Source: CAZOBJ01 sp964577825 (GTDB lineage Bacteria; Planctomycetota; SZUA-567; JAFGNG01). From it: a stretch of 16,677 bases of DNA. Both the position numbers and the translations under genes were made by a program. The DNA is taken from positions 1-16,677 of the forward strand of contig CAZOBJ010000071.1 of assembly GCA_964577825.1 (NCBI GenBank). Direction: 5' to 3'. The notes below the pieces were generated by a model, which was given only the letters and a program-made list of their open reading frames with translations, searched no databases and was not told the origin of the DNA. Each line of letters begins with the position of its first letter. Within the stretch, counting starts at the first letter, position 1. This document shows, piece by piece, positions 14,485-16,677 of this stretch.

Positions 14485-14787
14485 GTGGACCCCTGGACCT
14501 CGTTCGTAGACGACCTGGCGCAGGCCGCGGCCGGCGCCGCGGCCGCACTGCGCGACGGCCTGGACGCGCGCGCGACTGAGCCCGCGCCCCCGTTGCACAC
14601 GCCCAACGACGCGCCCCACGCGCGAGAGACGCCCGCCCACGCGGCCGACAGCGCCCCGCCAGCGCCCGCGCGCCTGGAGGTGCGCGTCGCGCCCGTGTCC
14701 GTGGACGCGGCGTTCCTGCACGATCAGCTCATCCCGGCGCTCGAGCGTGCGGTCCAGCAGGGCACGTTCCGGCCCCAGCGGAGGTGA
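14485..14787 (+). CDS. Small hypothetical protein in tail region
   Basis: This 100-residue protein was not recognised. It starts at GTG with CAGGAGG at 14471-14477 and two bases after the terminator stop. The N-terminus is a hydrophobic-acidic helix (DPWTSFVDDLAQAAAGAAAA). The middle (about 30-60) is Pro/Ala/His-rich and likely disordered. The end (LEVRVAPVSVDAAFLHDQLIPALERAVQQGTF) predicts strand plus helix. The final segment resembles the helical ends of tape-measure proteins ('lv.pL..a...G'), so a remnant or partner of tail assembly is possible, but this is speculation. Overlap spacing places it within the operon. Confidence 0.6.
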   Translation: MDPWTSFVDDLAQAAAGAAAALRDGLDARATEPAPPLHTPNDAPHARETPAHAADSAPPAPARLEVRVAPVSVDAAFLHDQLIPALERAVQQGTFRPQRR

Positions 14788-14790
14788 CCC

Positions 14791-15231
14791 ATGCCGACGT
14801 CCACCCCCACGCCCACGGGCACGCCCACCGGCACCCCGGAGCCGAGCGGCCTGCGCGCGACCGTGACCCTGGCTCGCGGCGCGACGTCCATCACCCTGCC
14901 CGCGCCCGAGCCCGGGTACGCGGTGCGCGTCACGCGCGTGCAGCATGAGGGCCGGTCCGCGGCCGGCGACGTGCGCGTGTACGACAAGGGCGTTGCGTTC
15001 TACGAGACCGACCAGACCTTTCGGCTGACCCGGTCCCAGAAAGAGGACCTGGAGACCTTCTTCGAGTCCACGATCCGCGGCGCGCTGTACCCGTTCACCT
15101 ACACCGACCACCTCGGCGTCGAGCACGCGGACGCGCGGCTCCTCAACCGCGGACGCCTGGCATTCGACAAGACCGCGGCCGGCGGGTACCGGGTCACCCT
15201 GCGGCTGCGCACGCAGGAGGTCGCAGACTGA
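14791..15231 (+). CDS. Tail-tip-like structural protein with Thr/Pro-rich N-terminus
   Basis: This 146-residue protein begins with a low-complexity Thr/Pro/Gly segment (PTSTPTPTGTPTGTPEPSG), then a beta-rich domain. The region FRLTRSQKEDLETFFESTIRG followed by YPFTYTDHLGVEHADARLLN and YRVTLRLRTQEV resembles small minor tail or baseplate proteins, where 'l...q...L..Ff.....G...pFt..D..G' recurs. A distal-tail or hub adaptor role is inferred. The ATG at 14791 follows GGAGG at 14780-14784. Its stop overlaps the next ATG (TGATG). The repetitive N-terminus could be a flexible linker or an O-glycosylation-prone stretch. Confidence 0.55.
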   Translation: MPTSTPTPTGTPTGTPEPSGLRATVTLARGATSITLPAPEPGYAVRVTRVQHEGRSAAGDVRVYDKGVAFYETDQTFRLTRSQKEDLETFFESTIRGALYPFTYTDHLGVEHADARLLNRGRLAFDKTAAGGYRVTLRLRTQEVAD

Positions 15232-16677
15232 TGGCAGGTAGCCGCACGCTTACGTCCACAGCGGAGACGAACATCGCGGTCGATTCCACGACCGCGTACA
15301 ACCTCGTCAAGTTCGAATGGGGCGGGGCCACGGGCACGAAGTGGTACAGCGACACCGTACGCACGCCCACCGGCGCGATCACCACCGAGGGCCGCGTGAC
15401 CGACTGGGGCAGCTGCCGCTGCGCGTTGAACGGCAGGGGGCAGTGGACCTTCTCGCTTTCGGATGACGACGGTGCGCTGCGCGGGTACGTTGACGCCGAG
15501 GGCACGGGCGGCAAGACGGTCACCCTGTACTCGGTTGTGGGCACGATGGCCGAGGCCGACTGGATCGTGGTGTTCAAGGGCGTGACCGAGGACCGCATGG
15601 ACTGGAACGAGCGCAACGCGAAGCTGCGCGTCACCGTGCTTGACTACGCAGCGGTCCTCTCCAGCCCGCTCGGCACGCTCGTGGACGAGGGCGACTTTCC
15701 CTACGCCGCACCGGACGCCTACGGCAAGACCCTGCCCGTGGTATACGGGTACAAGCGCGGCGTGCAAGCGTATTGCGTGGAAGGCGGCGGTCCGCGCACG
15801 GTTATGACCACGGACTGCGGCCGCGCGGAGACCACCTTCCGCGTGGAGGACGCTACGCAGTTCCCGGCGGGCACGATCCGGGTCTGGGTGTATGACGAGC
15901 TTATGGAAGGCTCCTTTACCAAGAACCGGTTTAAGGCAAGCAGGCGTAACTTGACCTTTGCTACGGGCACCGCAGAGCACGACACCTATTACGACTGGTA
16001 TCACGACAAGTGGCGCTACCGCAGTGACGTGTTCGTGCTCTCCGGCGCGGGCGGCAAGCCCTCCGGCTACTGGATCGGCAAGAGCCTGCGCGCGAACGTG
16101 GGCGGCGCGGTCCAGTACCGCCGCATCATCCGGCATATCAACGACGCGGACGGCGACCGGGTATGGATCGACTATGCGTTCTCCGACGGCCCGCCGTACG
16201 ACCTGGACGACGTACTGGGCGTGGCGTTTGGGTACACGCCGTATGTCGCCTCGGACGGCAGCCTGGGCACGGTGCATATCACCACGACGCGCAGGCGGCA
16301 TGAGCGCGGCGAGGAGGTGCGCTACGCAGGCGGCACGTCCAGCCTGGGCGAGGTCGTGTACGTGGCAAGCGACGCCGAGGCCACATCCATGCAGCGCGTG
16401 TTCTGCGTGATCGGCGACGAGAAGAAGTGCCTGCCCGCCGGGTGCTACACCGCGAACCGGCACGAGACGCGCTACAGCGCGATCCTGGGGCAGAACTGCG
16501 CGACCGTGGTGTTCACCATGCCGCCGGAGTTCATCGCGCAGAGCTACGTGCGCTCCCGGACCACGATCTCGGATCAAGCGACCGGCAACCTGATCGGCGA
16601 GCAGTTGCGCGTCAAAACGGAACGCGGGTTCACGCCGGACATCTACGTGGACCTGAAAGGCCCGTCAAGCGGCGGGT
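15231..16677 (+). CDS. Large tail hub-like protein, 3' end outside window
   Basis: The reading frame stays open from the ATG at 15231 to the end, about 482 residues, so the gene is truncated by the window. It begins MAGSRTLTSTAETNIAVDST and continues with VKFEWGGATGTKWYSDTVRT, like phage hub or baseplate proteins whose N-terminus reads 'v.i.w..gt.yYsd'. GKTLPVVYGYKRGVQ at about residues 166-180 matches the 'GK.iPivyG.v' element found in tail-hub proteins. The rest is beta-rich with many Tyr and Trp. GCAGGAGG at 15213-15220 is the ribosome-binding site. Base composition differs from upstream genes (47% GC in 15901-15960), suggesting a mosaic segment. Confidence 0.7.
   Translation, partial: MAGSRTLTSTAETNIAVDSTTAYNLVKFEWGGATGTKWYSDTVRTPTGAITTEGRVTDWGSCRCALNGRGQWTFSLSDDDGALRGYVDAEGTGGKTVTLYSVVGTMAEADWIVVFKGVTEDRMDWNERNAKLRVTVLDYAAVLSSPLGTLVDEGDFPYAAPDAYGKTLPVVYGYKRGVQAYCVEGGGPRTVMTTDCGRAETTFRVEDATQFPAGTIRVWVYDELMEGSFTKNRFKASRRNLTFATGTAEHDTYYDWYHDKWRYRSDVFVLSGAGGKPSGYWIGKSLRANVGGAVQYRRIIRHINDADGDRVWIDYAFSDGPPYDLDDVLGVAFGYTPYVASDGSLGTVHITTTRRRHERGEEVRYAGGTSSLGEVVYVASDAEATSMQRVFCVIGDEKKCLPAGCYTANRHETRYSAILGQNCATVVFTMPPEFIAQSYVRSRTTISDQATGNLIGEQLRVKTERGFTPDIYVDLKGPSSGG

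Overview
The window is one uninterrupted late-gene (head and tail) block of a tailed phage or prophage. All credible genes are on the + strand, packed with 1-4 base overlaps or short gaps. The DNA is very GC-rich (about 75% in typical lines). This leaves long open frames on both strands that are only shadows. The host cannot be named from the sequence. A high-GC Gram-negative bacterium fits: one product has a lipobox signal peptide, and the window carries CCCTCTCCC/GGGAGAGGG palindromes of the REP type seen in proteobacterial chromosomes. No integrase, repressor, replication gene, tRNA or attachment site is visible, so prophage versus free phage is not settled here.

Layout. Positions 203-5543 are the packaging and head genes in HK97-type order: terminase small subunit, terminase large subunit, portal, prohead protease with a long C-terminal extension, and major capsid protein. 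A 66-residue protein (5670-5870) follows. Then comes a cargo block, 5873-10860, that is not needed to build a phage particle: a two-domain glycosyltransferase (GT2-like plus GT32-like), a second GT2-like transferase, a 341-base gap made of palindromic repeats, a glycosyltransferase-methyltransferase fusion, and a radical SAM enzyme with a SPASM-like cysteine cluster. Virion genes resume at 10857 with a probable tail-tube protein. Next is a tail-assembly-chaperone pair made by a predicted -1 ribosomal frameshift on seven A residues (11740-11746). A gp6-like head-tail connector and a head-closure protein follow. A lipoprotein with three membrane spans and a small coiled-coil/membrane protein interrupt the series. 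It ends with a DUF3168-like tail terminator, a small unknown, a tail-tip-like protein and a large hub-like tail protein that runs off the window end.

How the genes may work together. The virion genes describe a long-tailed (siphovirus-like) particle, although no tape-measure gene is seen and the chaperone lies ahead of the connector genes, which is unusual. The cargo genes are embedded in the late operon and translationally coupled to one another and to structural genes. They would therefore be made while particles are assembled. The simplest inference is that they build and attach a modified glycan, or otherwise modify a virion protein, or remodel the cell surface. This is the strongest candidate for an undescribed system in the window, but its substrate cannot be read from the sequence.
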